A stretch of DNA of 64,000 bases from Maribellus luteus. Its GTDB lineage: Bacteria > Bacteroidota > Bacteroidia > Bacteroidales > Prolixibacteraceae. The stretch covers positions 18,099-82,098 of the forward strand of contig NZ_QWGR01000008.1 in the NCBI RefSeq assembly GCF_003576475.1, written 5' to 3'. A program made the position numbers and the translations under genes. Of this stretch, positions 1 to 9,164 are shown piece after piece (position 1 is the first letter of the stretch; every line of letters begins with the position of its first letter). The notes beneath the pieces are model-generated. The model ran no database searches and had not been told where the DNA came from. It worked only from the letters and a program-made list of their open reading frames with translations.

Positions 1-725
1 TCAGCACTATTTAACTCAACCATTGGAATCTCATCGAAAGAAGGTACGATCACTTCATTTACCGAATCAAGCTTTATGAATGGTTTTACTTTGATGAACA
101 GAACAGAGTCCACTCCGTAAATTTTGAGCATATCATCAGCTTTTCGAAATACGCCACCGCTTAAACGGTAATTCACCAGGTTGCTTGCCTGGTAATTAGT
201 AAAGCCCATAGTTCTCAACTCTTCTTTTGTAATTGTATTCGGATCGAAATAGTCAAGAGCTTTCATCTCGGGCTTATCTATTCCCGAAGAAGAAGATCTT
301 AACTTCTCTGAAGGAATTTCCAGGTACTTCTCCACCACCTCATAAATAGAATCAGTCATTCCGTATATCTTCCGGAAATCACTGGCTGTTTTAAACCGAC
401 CTCCTGCACGCCTGTACGATACTATATTTCTTTTTATGGGTTCCGGAATATCCAGTGAATCAAGTTGAGGGCGTGAAATACTATTGGGATTAAATGAGAA
501 AAGCCTTCTTGATTCATTTTCCGGGATCTCCATTTCAGCTTCCCATTCTTCTAGCAGTTTCTTTATCTCAGAAAAATCGGTTCCCTCTTTTGGCGGCAAG
601 TAATCTACCAGGCCGTTTATAAGTACAGAAACAAAAAGAAGACCGGCCAGAATAAGTATGGCATTTCGATCCGACCTCGAATAAGTAAGGTATTGACGTT
701 TTATGCGTTGTAGGAACTTCTTCAT
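1..725 (-). CDS. ComEA-like helix-hairpin-helix protein, 3' end cut by window edge
   Basis: The frame reads from an ATG at 725 off the left edge, so about 241 residues of the N-terminal part are visible. It begins with a basic stretch, then one hydrophobic segment (about residues 22-40, NAILILAGLLFVSVLINGL), as expected of a membrane-anchored protein. Two copies of a helix-hairpin-helix-like unit follow, each of the form 'NPNSISRPQLDSL...YRRAGGRFKTASDFRKIYGM' and 'DPNTITKEELRTMGF...YRLSGGVFRKADDMLKIYGV'. This arrangement matches ComEA-like DNA-binding HHH proteins of Bacteroidota. A role in DNA binding or uptake is family inference; nothing else in the window is a competence gene. Confidence 0.8.
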   Translation of the reverse strand, partial: MKKFLQRIKRQYLTYSRSDRNAILILAGLLFVSVLINGLVDYLPPKEGTDFSEIKKLLEEWEAEMEIPENESRRLFSFNPNSISRPQLDSLDIPEPIKRNIVSYRRAGGRFKTASDFRKIYGMTDSIYEVVEKYLEIPSEKLRSSSSGIDKPEMKALDYFDPNTITKEELRTMGFTNYQASNLVNYRLSGGVFRKADDMLKIYGVDSVLFIKVKPFIKLDSVNEVIVPSFDEIPMVELNSA

Positions 726-792
726 TGTGCTCGGAAATAAAGATGAAGATTAGCACATTACAAGTTATTAAAAATGAACGAGTAAAGCAACG

Positions 793-820
793 CAAAAAAA
801 AAGCCGGATCTACCGGCTTT
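793..820 (-). terminator. Rho-independent terminator of the sodium symporter gene
   Basis: Read on the minus strand, an AAAGCCGG / CCGGCTTT stem with a short loop is followed by a run of nine or more T. It sits about 20 bases beyond the stop of the symporter gene at 842. Confidence 0.85.
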
Positions 821-841
821 CATAATTTTCAAGTATCGTTT

Positions 842-2215
842 CTATGTAATTCCTTTTATGAAAAGTGCAGCAACGGCTATTATCCCGATGGCTACCGGAG
901 CGATGTACCGGATGATAAAAAAGACGACTTTGTAAAGCGATGATTTCAACTGTCCCTGATTGCTCAGCTCGTCCAGGAAATTGATTTTGCCCAACTTCCA
1001 ACCGACAAATATTACAATTAACAAGGCCCCAAAAGTTAACATGATGTTGGCCGAAGCAAAATCGAGCAGCCCAAATATTGTTTTTCCGAAAATGAGGAAA
1101 TTGCTCAATACGCCAAACGACAATGTTGCCAACACTCCCAAAACACTAATCGAAACGGATGCAATTAAAGTAGCCTTTCCTCTTGATAATTTTAATTCTT
1201 CCTTCAAATAGGCAACCACAACTTCCAGCACCGAGATGGTGGAAGTGAGCGCAGCCACACACAAAAGAAAAAAGAAAATAACGGCAAACACCACACCTCC
1301 GGGCATAGCTTTGAAAACATTGGGCAGCACTTCAAAAACCAATCCCGGGCCGGGCGACATCTGATCAACCGATCCGACCGAGAAGGCAAAAATGGCAGGA
1401 ATTACCATCAGACTTGCCAGAATGGCGATGAAGGTATCAGTAAAAGCTACCTGAGAGGCAGTCTTTAAAAGGTGATTGTCTTTTTGAATATAAGAACCGT
1501 AGGTTATGAGCGTTCCCATACCGATACTCAATGAGAAAGCTGCCTGTCCCAGGGCCATTAAAACCGTCTTAAAATTAACGGCCGACCAATCGGGGATAAA
1601 CAAATAACGAATCCCCTCGCCGGCACCGGGTAAAGTAACCGAACGCACCACAACCAGTGCAATCAGAATAACCAATACCGGCATAAGTATTTTGGTGAAC
1701 TTCTCTATTCCTTTTTTGATTCCGCCATACACCACCAATCCCGTGATTACCATAATCACCAATTGCCAGATAACAGGACGCGCCGAACTTGAGCTAAAAC
1801 CGGCAAAATTCGACACCATATCATCGGTATGTAACAGCTTTCCGCTGACTGCCTGCACCAGGTACTCCAAAGTCCAACCAGCCACCGTGCTGTAAAACGA
1901 AAGAATGGCAAAGGCGGTTATAATTCCGAGCGAGCCTACCAAATACCACGGGCTTTTGGGTGCAAGCTTCTTAAACGAGCCAAAGGCATTGAGCTGGGCA
2001 CGCCGCCCGATGGTGAACTCAGACAGCATTACCGGAATCCCGATAAGAATGATAAACCCGATATAAAGCATCAAAAAAGCTCCCCCTCCGTTTTGAGTAG
2101 TTACAAGCGGGAACCTCCAGATATTCCCCAAGCCTACCGCAGAACCGGCAGCTGCAGCAATAACACCAAATTTAGAGCTAAAAGAGTCTCTGTTTCCGGA
2201 AGGAAGATTTGCCAT
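842..2215 (-). CDS. Sodium-dependent transporter, neurotransmitter:sodium symporter (NSS) family
   Basis: A 457-residue integral membrane protein with about eleven to twelve hydrophobic segments, the usual size for bacterial NSS (LeuT-like) carriers. The first membrane segment carries the family signature GLGNIWRFP (about residues 28-36), followed by the NGGGAF and PVMLSEFTIGR motifs typical of TM1b-TM2. These proteins couple sodium entry to uptake of amino acids or related compounds across the inner membrane; the substrate cannot be read from the sequence. The gene ends in its own terminator and is separated by about 115 bases from the tamL stop upstream, so it may be read from tamL or from its own promoter. 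Confidence 0.93.
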   Translation of the reverse strand: MANLPSGNRDSFSSKFGVIAAAAGSAVGLGNIWRFPLVTTQNGGGAFLMLYIGFIILIGIPVMLSEFTIGRRAQLNAFGSFKKLAPKSPWYLVGSLGIITAFAILSFYSTVAGWTLEYLVQAVSGKLLHTDDMVSNFAGFSSSSARPVIWQLVIMVITGLVVYGGIKKGIEKFTKILMPVLVILIALVVVRSVTLPGAGEGIRYLFIPDWSAVNFKTVLMALGQAAFSLSIGMGTLITYGSYIQKDNHLLKTASQVAFTDTFIAILASLMVIPAIFAFSVGSVDQMSPGPGLVFEVLPNVFKAMPGGVVFAVIFFFLLCVAALTSTISVLEVVVAYLKEELKLSRGKATLIASVSISVLGVLATLSFGVLSNFLIFGKTIFGLLDFASANIMLTFGALLIVIFVGWKLGKINFLDELSNQGQLKSSLYKVVFFIIRYIAPVAIGIIAVAALFIKGIT

Positions 2216-2330
2216 AAAATTTCAGTTAAATATTTTATACTCAGATATGCTTACGATTTCTCATGCTTTGCGCACCAAAAATGCAAAAAAATAATTCTAT
2301 CCGATATAAAACCTGGCAAAAAAGGGAAAA

Positions 2331-4676
2331 TTAAAAAGGATAACCGATTGCAAAGTTCAGGTTGAAATCGTCTCCGGTGAGTTTCCGGGTGCCAATGATC
2401 CACCTTTTGCCAGCCTCAGCAGACGGATCGCGTAATTTCATTCCCAAATCGAAGCGCAGGATAAAATAATTCAGGTTGAAACGAAAACCGGTACCTGTAC
2501 CAACTGCAATCTGTTTATAAAACTCATTTATGTGAAAGCGAACACCTTCTCTTTTGTAATATTTGTTGATGGCCCAAATGTTTCCGGCATCCAGAAAGAG
2601 CGCTCCTTCCATTCTCCCAATCAGGTTGTAACGATACTCCAGATTGGCTTCAATCTTTAAGTCAGACGATTGGTTGGGGTAAAAGCCATCGGGAGCTTTA
2701 TAATTACCAGGTCCCAGCGACCTCACCTGCCAGGCACGTATGCCGTTGGCACCTCCGGCAAAATACTGCTTCTCGAAAGGCAGCAATCCTGAATTCCCAT
2801 AAGGGAAACCAATACCGAAAAAAGCGCGCCCCACAATGCTGTTATACTGGTCGATCTCAATGGCTCTGCGAACCTCAATATCGGCCTTCAGGTATTGGGC
2901 AAACGGGGTTCCCAGATACCGGTAGTATTCGATCAGGCTGTTTTCGTAGTTTGGATCCTGATATTTACTCCGCCCGGTGATTTTAGACAAAGCCCACAAT
3001 GAGTTTCCAGCCGATTCAACATTCAACCGAGCATAGGTGTAATTGCTTTTCACGCCTAAATGCTGATTGTTGTATACCAGCGAGTAGTTTGTGGCAAAAA
3101 TAAAATGATCGGTAAAACTACTTTTGATGTACAAATCCTGAATAGAATCAATAAAAGCCTGATCAAATTCAAATAAATGGACAAAATTAACGTCCATCAA
3201 ATTCCACAAATGGCTGAAGTTTTGTGACGTTTTCCAGTCGTATCCAAATCTTAGGTTGGTGATGGTTCGTGTGTATTCCGGCCTTCGCTGGTAGTTAAAG
3301 CCCATGTTTAACACCGTTTTCGGAAGGTTCTTTTCAAAGCTTCGGATAAACTTACCAGGCCCCAGCAACTTGGGAATATTCAAACTGTTCTCGATACCAA
3401 ATTCGCGTGTATTAAACGACTCTGAACCATTATCCACCTGCCGCTGCATTCGCTCAACAGCACCTTTTAAACGGATCTGAAAAACCTCGGCCCCCCGAAA
3501 CAAATTCCGGTGCTGGTAGTAAATGTTTCCTGCCACCCCGAGGTTTCCCGAGGTATTGGTCCCTTCCAGGTCGAGTGATATTGATTGTTTACTTAGTGGC
3601 GACAAACGCACATTACAGTCCAGCAAGTTGGAGTAAGGATTATCTGCAGCCTCTTCAAACTGAATATCAACATACCTGAACTGCCTCAAGCGGTTCAGCG
3701 CGTTAAACGTATTTTCTACATCGGTAGCGTTGTATAAATCGCCACTTTGCATTTGTGTGGTCCGTCGAAAAAGATTGGCCGGATAGTAAATCGAAGGAGC
3801 CAGAAACAACCTGGCATTGTCCCACTCAAGGGTATCGGCAAATACATTGGCAGCCTTGCCCTGAGAAAGATTAGGCGCTGTTCCCGGAATAATGGAATAA
3901 TAGAAATTATTGAAATAATAGGGCCGGAGTATTTTTGTAGAATCAACCTGCGAATTTCTCGTTTCGCCAATATACAAATCCAGCGCTACACGTTTTTCAA
4001 GTTGCGTGGTATCGGCTTTGTACCTTACCTGGTTTTTGGAAAAATAAAAATATCCCTTGTCCCGGTACAACTTTACGATCCGCTCCTGCTGTTTTTGTAA
4101 ATCATAAATATCAAAAGGAACTCCTCTCTTAAATTGAAGGCTCATGGAATCTTTCTTGAAAATCTCCTCCAGTTTTGGCGTGGCAAAATGATAACGGACA
4201 TCGTTTATCGTGTACCTTTCGCCCGTTTCGATGTTGAAGGTCAGCTTCGCCTTTTTCTTTTTATCTTTTAGGTCCAGTCCACTCGTAATATCTGCGCGGT
4301 AATATCCTTTGTTATCGAGGTATTGCTTTAACTGTTCTTTCGACCGGTCTGTCATCACCTCGTCGTACAGTTGCGGTGCTTCCCCAATTCGCTTCAGCCA
4401 GTCGTCCGTTTTCTTTTTCGACGACATATTGTACAATATCAGGTAAAACTTTACAAACCCAAGTATCTTGTAATTTTCCTTCTGCCGGATAAATGATTTG
4501 GCTTCGTCCTTGTTTATCTCTGGATTATCCACCTCCAGTTCCACTTTATTCAAAAGATACTTATCCTCGGGAACAAATCTCGTGGTTGAACAGGAAGCAA
4601 GTATCAACACGGCCAACACGCCAATAAAACCCTTCCCAATCCTTTCGGTGATATAACGGTATAAAATCAAATTCAA
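2331..4676 (-). CDS. tamL: Omp85-family outer membrane assembly lipoprotein, TamL type
   Basis: The protein has POTRA-like repeats in its N-terminal half and a C-terminal Omp85 beta-barrel. The barrel shows 'GNSGLLPFEKQYFAGGANGIRAW', with a conserved glycine-rich turn near the end, and closes with a terminal aromatic (IGYPF). No ATG lies upstream of the signal sequence except one at 4886, well inside the divergent methyltransferase gene. The best start is a TTG at 4676, giving about 781 residues. This places a lipobox (LILASC, Cys about residue 29) directly after a hydrophobic segment. Lipid-anchored Omp85 proteins of this type are called TamL in Bacteroidota and are thought to act in outer-membrane protein assembly with TamB. 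No tamB follows here; the next gene is the sodium symporter. The family call is firm and the start is inferred. Confidence 0.88.
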   Translation of the reverse strand: MNLILYRYITERIGKGFIGVLAVLILASCSTTRFVPEDKYLLNKVELEVDNPEINKDEAKSFIRQKENYKILGFVKFYLILYNMSSKKKTDDWLKRIGEAPQLYDEVMTDRSKEQLKQYLDNKGYYRADITSGLDLKDKKKKAKLTFNIETGERYTINDVRYHFATPKLEEIFKKDSMSLQFKRGVPFDIYDLQKQQERIVKLYRDKGYFYFSKNQVRYKADTTQLEKRVALDLYIGETRNSQVDSTKILRPYYFNNFYYSIIPGTAPNLSQGKAANVFADTLEWDNARLFLAPSIYYPANLFRRTTQMQSGDLYNATDVENTFNALNRLRQFRYVDIQFEEAADNPYSNLLDCNVRLSPLSKQSISLDLEGTNTSGNLGVAGNIYYQHRNLFRGAEVFQIRLKGAVERMQRQVDNGSESFNTREFGIENSLNIPKLLGPGKFIRSFEKNLPKTVLNMGFNYQRRPEYTRTITNLRFGYDWKTSQNFSHLWNLMDVNFVHLFEFDQAFIDSIQDLYIKSSFTDHFIFATNYSLVYNNQHLGVKSNYTYARLNVESAGNSLWALSKITGRSKYQDPNYENSLIEYYRYLGTPFAQYLKADIEVRRAIEIDQYNSIVGRAFFGIGFPYGNSGLLPFEKQYFAGGANGIRAWQVRSLGPGNYKAPDGFYPNQSSDLKIEANLEYRYNLIGRMEGALFLDAGNIWAINKYYKREGVRFHINEFYKQIAVGTGTGFRFNLNYFILRFDLGMKLRDPSAEAGKRWIIGTRKLTGDDFNLNFAIGYPF

Positions 4677-4764
4677 ATTTCTTTTAATGCACAAAAATAA
4701 AGAAGACTTTTTAACAGAAACAGTAACTTTACTCCAAATAATATACGAAGGTGATTTTTTCTCG

Positions 4765-5538
4765 ATGATAAGTAAATCAAAAATCAAACAACTTTCTTCG
4801 CTTGCGATAAAAAAATACAGAAACAGTGCAGGTTTGTTCCTGGTTGAAGGTGATAAAATGGTACTGGAACTGGCAAAATCGCACATTGGTATTGCAGAAC
4901 TTATTGTAACCGGCGAATTTGAGCAGTCGGTTCACAACCATGGTCTGCGGGCCGAAACCATTACCCTTGTCAGCAAAGATGAGTTAAAAAAGGTAAGCCT
5001 GTTAAAAACGCCTCAAAACAGTCTGGCTGTTTGCCGCATACCCGAACAGAAACCGCTTCCGGAAACCTTGTCTGACGACCTGACGCTTTACCTGGATGGC
5101 ATCCAGGATCCGGGAAACATGGGAACAATTATTCGAATCTGTGATTGGTTTGGCATCCGGAATATTTTCTGTTCCGCTGAAACTGTCGATCCGTACAATC
5201 CCAAGGTTATCCAAGCCAGCATGGGATCGTTTGCCAGGGTAAGCGTTACCGAGTGCGATTTTATGCAGTTCAGAACTATCGCCCAAAACTCCGGGGCATG
5301 CATTTACGGCACTTTTATGGAAGGCTCAAATGTGTACACCGAAAACTTATCCAAAAAATCGGTGCTGGTAATGGGAAATGAAGGGAACGGAATCAGCGAT
5401 GCCATTAAGAACGCAGTTGATCAGAAAATCAGTATTCCCAATTTCTCGGAAAATGAACACAAAGCCGAGTCACTCAATGTTTCGGTAGCAACGGCCATTC
5501 TTTGTTCCGAGTTTAAAAGGAGTGTTGGCAGAGTTTAG
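4765..5538 (+). CDS. SpoU/TrmH-family RNA 2'-O-ribose methyltransferase
   Basis: The chosen ATG (MISKSKIKQLSSLAIKKYR) gives 257 residues. An in-frame ATG at 4687 would add 26 residues without family character and would overlap the tamL start. An N-terminal L30e-like substrate-binding part (about 1-100) is followed by a SPOUT domain. That domain has the three family motifs: LDGIQDPGNMGTIIRICDWFG, VMGNEGNGISDAI and AESLNVSVATAILCSEF, the last forming the trefoil-knot S-adenosylmethionine site. Such enzymes methylate ribose in tRNA or rRNA; the target nucleotide is unknown. It is divergent from tamL, an arrangement common in this phylum. Confidence 0.93.
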   Translation: MISKSKIKQLSSLAIKKYRNSAGLFLVEGDKMVLELAKSHIGIAELIVTGEFEQSVHNHGLRAETITLVSKDELKKVSLLKTPQNSLAVCRIPEQKPLPETLSDDLTLYLDGIQDPGNMGTIIRICDWFGIRNIFCSAETVDPYNPKVIQASMGSFARVSVTECDFMQFRTIAQNSGACIYGTFMEGSNVYTENLSKKSVLVMGNEGNGISDAIKNAVDQKISIPNFSENEHKAESLNVSVATAILCSEFKRSVGRV

Positions 5539-6150
5539 TGTTTAGAGTTTAAAGTTCAGAGTGATCTGCAACACAGCAATACGGCGACATAGCAACACCG
5601 AACTTCAGGCTATTGCTAAATTGTGAAACTGTTAAATTGCAAAGGGCATGAGGCAAAGGGCATGGAGGACAACTCTGAACCCTGAACGTTGAACTCTGAA
5701 CTACAGGCTGCGAGCTTAGAGCTTCGAGTAAAACACCGCATCACAGCAACACCTTTCCTTCAGATTGCTTCTCCGTCCGTCGGCTGCCGGACGAATCGCA
5801 ATGACGTCCGGTTTTGTTTTCGTTTGGCAGCGGACATAGGGTGTCGTAACTGGAAATTGTCAGCTGCTGTCCGCTGCCCGAATACCTCCGCTTTGGTGTC
5901 ATGGCGAGCGTGCGAAGCCAACTCTTTCGAAGGAAATTGTCAAACTGCAAAACAAGCTAAGCTACGAGCTGTTAGCCACAAGCTTCAAGTTTGTCAGGTA
6001 TTCATTTCCCAACTGAATACTGAATACTGAGACTGTAAACTGCGACTACAGCACCCCCTCCGTCATTCCGACGTCAAAGCCGCCTGAATTCTTCGTCCCC
6101 CTGAATGGGAACAAACAAGCTCCCCGTTTTTGGAAACCATGGGTACACCG
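5539..6150. other. Gene-free stretch of degenerate word-like sequence
   Basis: No convincing gene was found. The first part consists of loosely repeated words such as AACTCTGAACCCTGAACG, GAACTCTGAACT and GCGAGCTTAGAGCTTCGAG, with 'cacagcaat/catagcaac' runs. Similar words recur at 23986-24170 and, less closely, at 41600-41815. A palindrome GTCCGTCGGCTGCCGGAC lies at 5775-5792. Short open frames exist on both strands but lack protein character. Confidence 0.6.
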
Positions 6151-6391
6151 GAAGAAGTAAGCATTCACTAAAAGGAAATGGCGATGACATCCGAGGAAAT
6201 AAGCATTCACTAAAAGGAAACTACGATGACATCTGAGGAAATAAGCATTCACTAAAAGGAAACTGCGATGACATCCGAGGAAGTAAGCATTCACTAAAAG
6301 GAAACTGCGATGACATCCGAGGAAGTAAGCATTCACTAAAAGGAAATGGCGATGACATCAGAAGAAGTAAGCATTCATCAAAAGGAAATTG
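6151..6391. repeat. Tandem array, 42-bp unit, five full copies plus a partial
   Basis: Units start at 6151, 6193, 6235, 6277 and 6319, and a partial unit at 6361 diverges after about 30 bases. Each contains GTAAGCATTCACTAAAAGGA followed by a 'CGATGACATC' box, with about 1-5 differences between copies. Because 42 is divisible by three, a frame stays open on the minus strand (repeating NAYFLGCHRSFLLV), but it has no start context or protein character. After the array comes a second short repeat, AATTGACCGCT, twice between 6388 and 6420. Confidence 0.95.
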
Positions 6392-6461
6392 ACCGCTCAG
6401 AGCGTAACAATTGACCGCTTGAACTCAAACAATGCCTGCTCAGCTTGCAACAATAAGCAAG

Positions 6462-7406
6462 TTAAAGGGTAAGCTCTATGTTCTCCGGACGTTTATGCTT
6501 CCATCTCCGGTGCGACCAAAGGTAAAGCTCCGGTGCTTCATGAATAATTTCTTCCATTTTCCGGATGTAGGCCAGCAAAATATCTTTATGCTGAAGTTTG
6601 CCCGGCTCTTTAATCAACAATTCCACATTGGCTTCATAATGTCCCCTGCCGGTCTTTTTCATGTAAACAAAAACAATGGGCTGGTTGGTTTTAATCGCGA
6701 TCTTCTCGGGCCCGATAAAAAACGGAGCTTCGCGGTTTAAAAAATACGTCCAGAATGGTGAGTCAGCCGGCGGAGTCTGGTCGGAGGCAAGCCACAAAGT
6801 ACTCGGAATATTGTTTTTCATGTATTCGAGTAAAGCCCTTGCTATTTTGTGAATAGGAATTGATTCTCCGCCCCATTTTTCGCGCGAATGCAAAATAAAA
6901 TGTTCCATGGCACTGTTGCCACGAAGCGGGCTGTAAACCATCAAAAGCTTATGCTTTGACTTGGCCTGCAAATAACTCCCCCACTCCCAGTTACTGTAAT
7001 GAAACCCCAGAGTGATCATACTCTTTCCTTCGTCGGCAATGGCATTTCCAATTTCAAGGCCTTTAATCTTCACCCGCTTCTCCATATCTGCTACCGTCAT
7101 ACTGTGAAGCTTTACTGTTTCCAGCGAAAAATCGCAAAAGTGACGGTAAAACTTCCCTGTAATCGCTTTAATTTCCTCCTCCGTTTTTTCGGGGAATGCA
7201 TAAGAAAGGTTTTCGAAGATTACCTTCTTCCGGTATCTTACAACGTACCTCAAAACAACGTACATACAATCGGAAATCAGGTACAAAACGGGAAACGGTA
7301 AAAACGAGATTATTTTTAGCAACAGTACCAGTATCTTGTTCAATACTCTTCGTAGAAAACTTTCGTAATACCTGCTGTCTTTTTTAACTAAATCTTTATC
7401 AACCAT
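6462..7406 (-). CDS. Lipid A biosynthesis acyltransferase, LpxL/HtrB family
   Basis: The 314-residue length is normal for the family. An N-terminal hydrophobic segment (about 22-57) anchors it to the inner membrane. The acyltransferase core holds the HX4E-type catalytic motif as HYSNWE (His136, Glu141), then 'SPLRGNSAMEHFI' and a 'ASDQTP' motif near residue 210. These enzymes transfer a secondary acyl chain from acyl-ACP onto the lipid A precursor. The gene lies 185 bases downstream of porT on the same strand, with a weak CATCTTTG -7-like site in between, so it may be transcribed separately. Which acyl chain it adds cannot be told. Confidence 0.92.
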   Translation of the reverse strand: MVDKDLVKKDSRYYESFLRRVLNKILVLLLKIISFLPFPVLYLISDCMYVVLRYVVRYRKKVIFENLSYAFPEKTEEEIKAITGKFYRHFCDFSLETVKLHSMTVADMEKRVKIKGLEIGNAIADEGKSMITLGFHYSNWEWGSYLQAKSKHKLLMVYSPLRGNSAMEHFILHSREKWGGESIPIHKIARALLEYMKNNIPSTLWLASDQTPPADSPFWTYFLNREAPFFIGPEKIAIKTNQPIVFVYMKKTGRGHYEANVELLIKEPGKLQHKDILLAYIRKMEEIIHEAPELYLWSHRRWKHKRPENIELTL

Positions 7407-7591
7407 ACTTTGTAAATTATCCGGTTAACGAAAAGGCCAACCGTGTCGTCATTTTTCAGGCCAAACTACCTTTCTGTAATTTCTTCTGCAAAGATGAAGA
7501 AAATACCATTCACGAAAAAGACAAAACGAATAAAGCAAAACATAGCTCGTTTTACGACTCAATTATTGCATCAACAGCAACAGCTGTCAAT

Positions 7592-8377
7592 TTATTCAAA
7601 ATGGAAGGAAAGGGTAAAGATCTTCGAGCGTAATTCTTTAATGGATTTAGCATACATTCCTTTCTGGACCCCACCAGGTAAGCCTCCCAGTTGGTCATTC
7701 AGTCCAAAACTGAATTTAGCCTCTACCGAAAAGCGGAAGAACGGGAAATAATGATCCCAGCCACCACCCACTTCGGCATAAAACCCGCCACCTTTTAACT
7801 TAACAAGGTCTTCCTGGGCTGTTTTTGAAATATCGTGCCGGTATGCACCGCCCAATATTACATAAGGACGATCGTTATTTATTCTTCTTGCTTTGTATTT
7901 CAGAAGCAATGGGAAATCCAAAAAAGTAGATTTTATGGAATAATATTCTGCAGCCTGCGTGTAATTGTTGATGTCATAAACAGGAACATTGTAAGTTATC
8001 TGCCGCTCGCCAAACGAAAGTCCCGGTAAAAACCGCAGGTTGAAATCTTTCGATAAACGCAGGCTCGAGATAATGCCAACGGTAAATCCCGGAACCAGAG
8101 TCGCAACATCGGAGTGAATATAGCCACCTGAAGATCTTTCGGGAATATTATTGACTAATTCATCAGGAATGTCACTTGGACTGATTCCCGCAAGATCAGT
8201 ATTTTCATAATTAACGATGTTAAAGTCAAGCGTATTCACACCAATCGTAAAACCAAAGTGGATCAATTTATCATCAAAGGTCGTCAGATAATTGATCTTT
8301 TGTTTTTGGGCGATGACAGCTCCTCCCGCAACGATTAAAAGTATGAACAGAATAATTTTCTTCACTGTAATTGGCAA
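7592..8377 (-). CDS. porT: PorT-family outer membrane beta-barrel protein (T9SS-associated)
   Basis: The 261-residue protein has a signal peptide (about 1-23, ending VIAQ) followed by alternating beta-strand sequence typical of a small outer membrane barrel, ending in the aromatic FHFE. Features such as 'KLIHFGFTIGVNTLDFNI', 'LRFLPGLSFGERQITY' and 'YYSIKSTFLDFPLLLKYKA' fit the PorT (SprT) group. PorT is needed for type IX secretion and gliding in Bacteroidota. Its position directly behind menG/ubiE (58-base gap) is the arrangement seen in this phylum and supports the call. The giant protein at 15212-21946 is a likely client of this secretion route. Confidence 0.88.
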   Translation of the reverse strand: MPITVKKIILFILLIVAGGAVIAQKQKINYLTTFDDKLIHFGFTIGVNTLDFNIVNYENTDLAGISPSDIPDELVNNIPERSSGGYIHSDVATLVPGFTVGIISSLRLSKDFNLRFLPGLSFGERQITYNVPVYDINNYTQAAEYYSIKSTFLDFPLLLKYKARRINNDRPYVILGGAYRHDISKTAQEDLVKLKGGGFYAEVGGGWDHYFPFFRFSVEAKFSFGLNDQLGGLPGGVQKGMYAKSIKELRSKIFTLSFHFE

Positions 8378-8435
8378 TTGCTTATCTTCTCAAACGCTAA
8401 AAAGTGTAAATATTGTATTCTTTTTTGTTATTCCG

Positions 8436-9164
8436 CTAATTTTTAGGTTTATGAGCTTCATAAATCGAAGCAATCCCAAAAGTTTGCCGGAAGCACCGGT
8501 TATCCGCAAAACCCACCTTTTTCAAGATAGCTAAAAAATCATCGCCATCCGGAAATTCATTCACCGACTCAGGTAAATAAGTATACGCACTTTTGTCTTT
8601 CGAAACCATTCGGCCGATTGCCGGAAGAATGTATTTAAAGTAGAACTGGTAAATCTGCCTGAACGGTGTTTTTTGGGGTTTGGAAAACTCGAGTACAAAA
8701 AAAGTTCCGCCCGGTTTTATTACCCGGCAAATTTCGGCCAACCCTTTTTCCAGGTTCTCGAAATTGCGAACTCCAAAACCAACAATAGCGGCATCAAACT
8801 CACCATCGCCAAACGGCAGGTTTTCAGAATCGGCCTTTTGTACCTCTATTTTATCTGAAAGTTGCTTTTTACTGATCTTTTCGCGGGCAACGTTGAGCAT
8901 TCCCTCCGAAATGTCGATTCCCACTACTTTTACCGGGCCCAGTTTTGTGGCGGCAACGGCAAAATCGCCGGTACCGGTGGCCACATCCAAAATACGGCCG
9001 GGCTGATAAGCTTTCAGTTTTTTGATGGTACGCTTGCGCCACAACTTATCGATATTCACCGAAAGCAGATGATTTAACAGGTCGTATTTCGGCGAGATAT
9101 TGTCAAACATCTCCTCGACCTGCCCTCTTTTCGATTGCTGTGATTGCTTATACGGAAGAGCCAT
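8436..9164 (-). CDS. menG: Demethylmenaquinone methyltransferase / UbiE
   Basis: A 242-residue class I methyltransferase. The S-adenosylmethionine site is visible as ILDVATGTGDFAVAA (about residues 58-72), followed by GIDISEGML, 'PFGDGEFDAAIVGFGVRNF' and 'PGGTFFVLEFSKP', all hallmarks of UbiE/MenG. It methylates demethylmenaquinone in the last step of menaquinone synthesis. No ubiquinone genes are expected in this phylum, so menG is the appropriate name. The start ATG overlaps the stop of the preceding gene by one base (TAATG), indicating translational coupling. Confidence 0.96.
   Translation of the reverse strand: MALPYKQSQQSKRGQVEEMFDNISPKYDLLNHLLSVNIDKLWRKRTIKKLKAYQPGRILDVATGTGDFAVAATKLGPVKVVGIDISEGMLNVAREKISKKQLSDKIEVQKADSENLPFGDGEFDAAIVGFGVRNFENLEKGLAEICRVIKPGGTFFVLEFSKPQKTPFRQIYQFYFKYILPAIGRMVSKDKSAYTYLPESVNEFPDGDDFLAILKKVGFADNRCFRQTFGIASIYEAHKPKN

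Noticed and set aside
4677..4886. N-terminal extension of the TamL-like protein up to an ATG at 4886
   Set aside because: It would overlap the divergent methyltransferase and bury the lipoprotein signal 99 residues inside.
6046..6336. A 96-codon frame across the 42-bp array
   Set aside because: It stays open only because the repeat length is divisible by three; no start context, and the sequence is a direct reading of the repeat.
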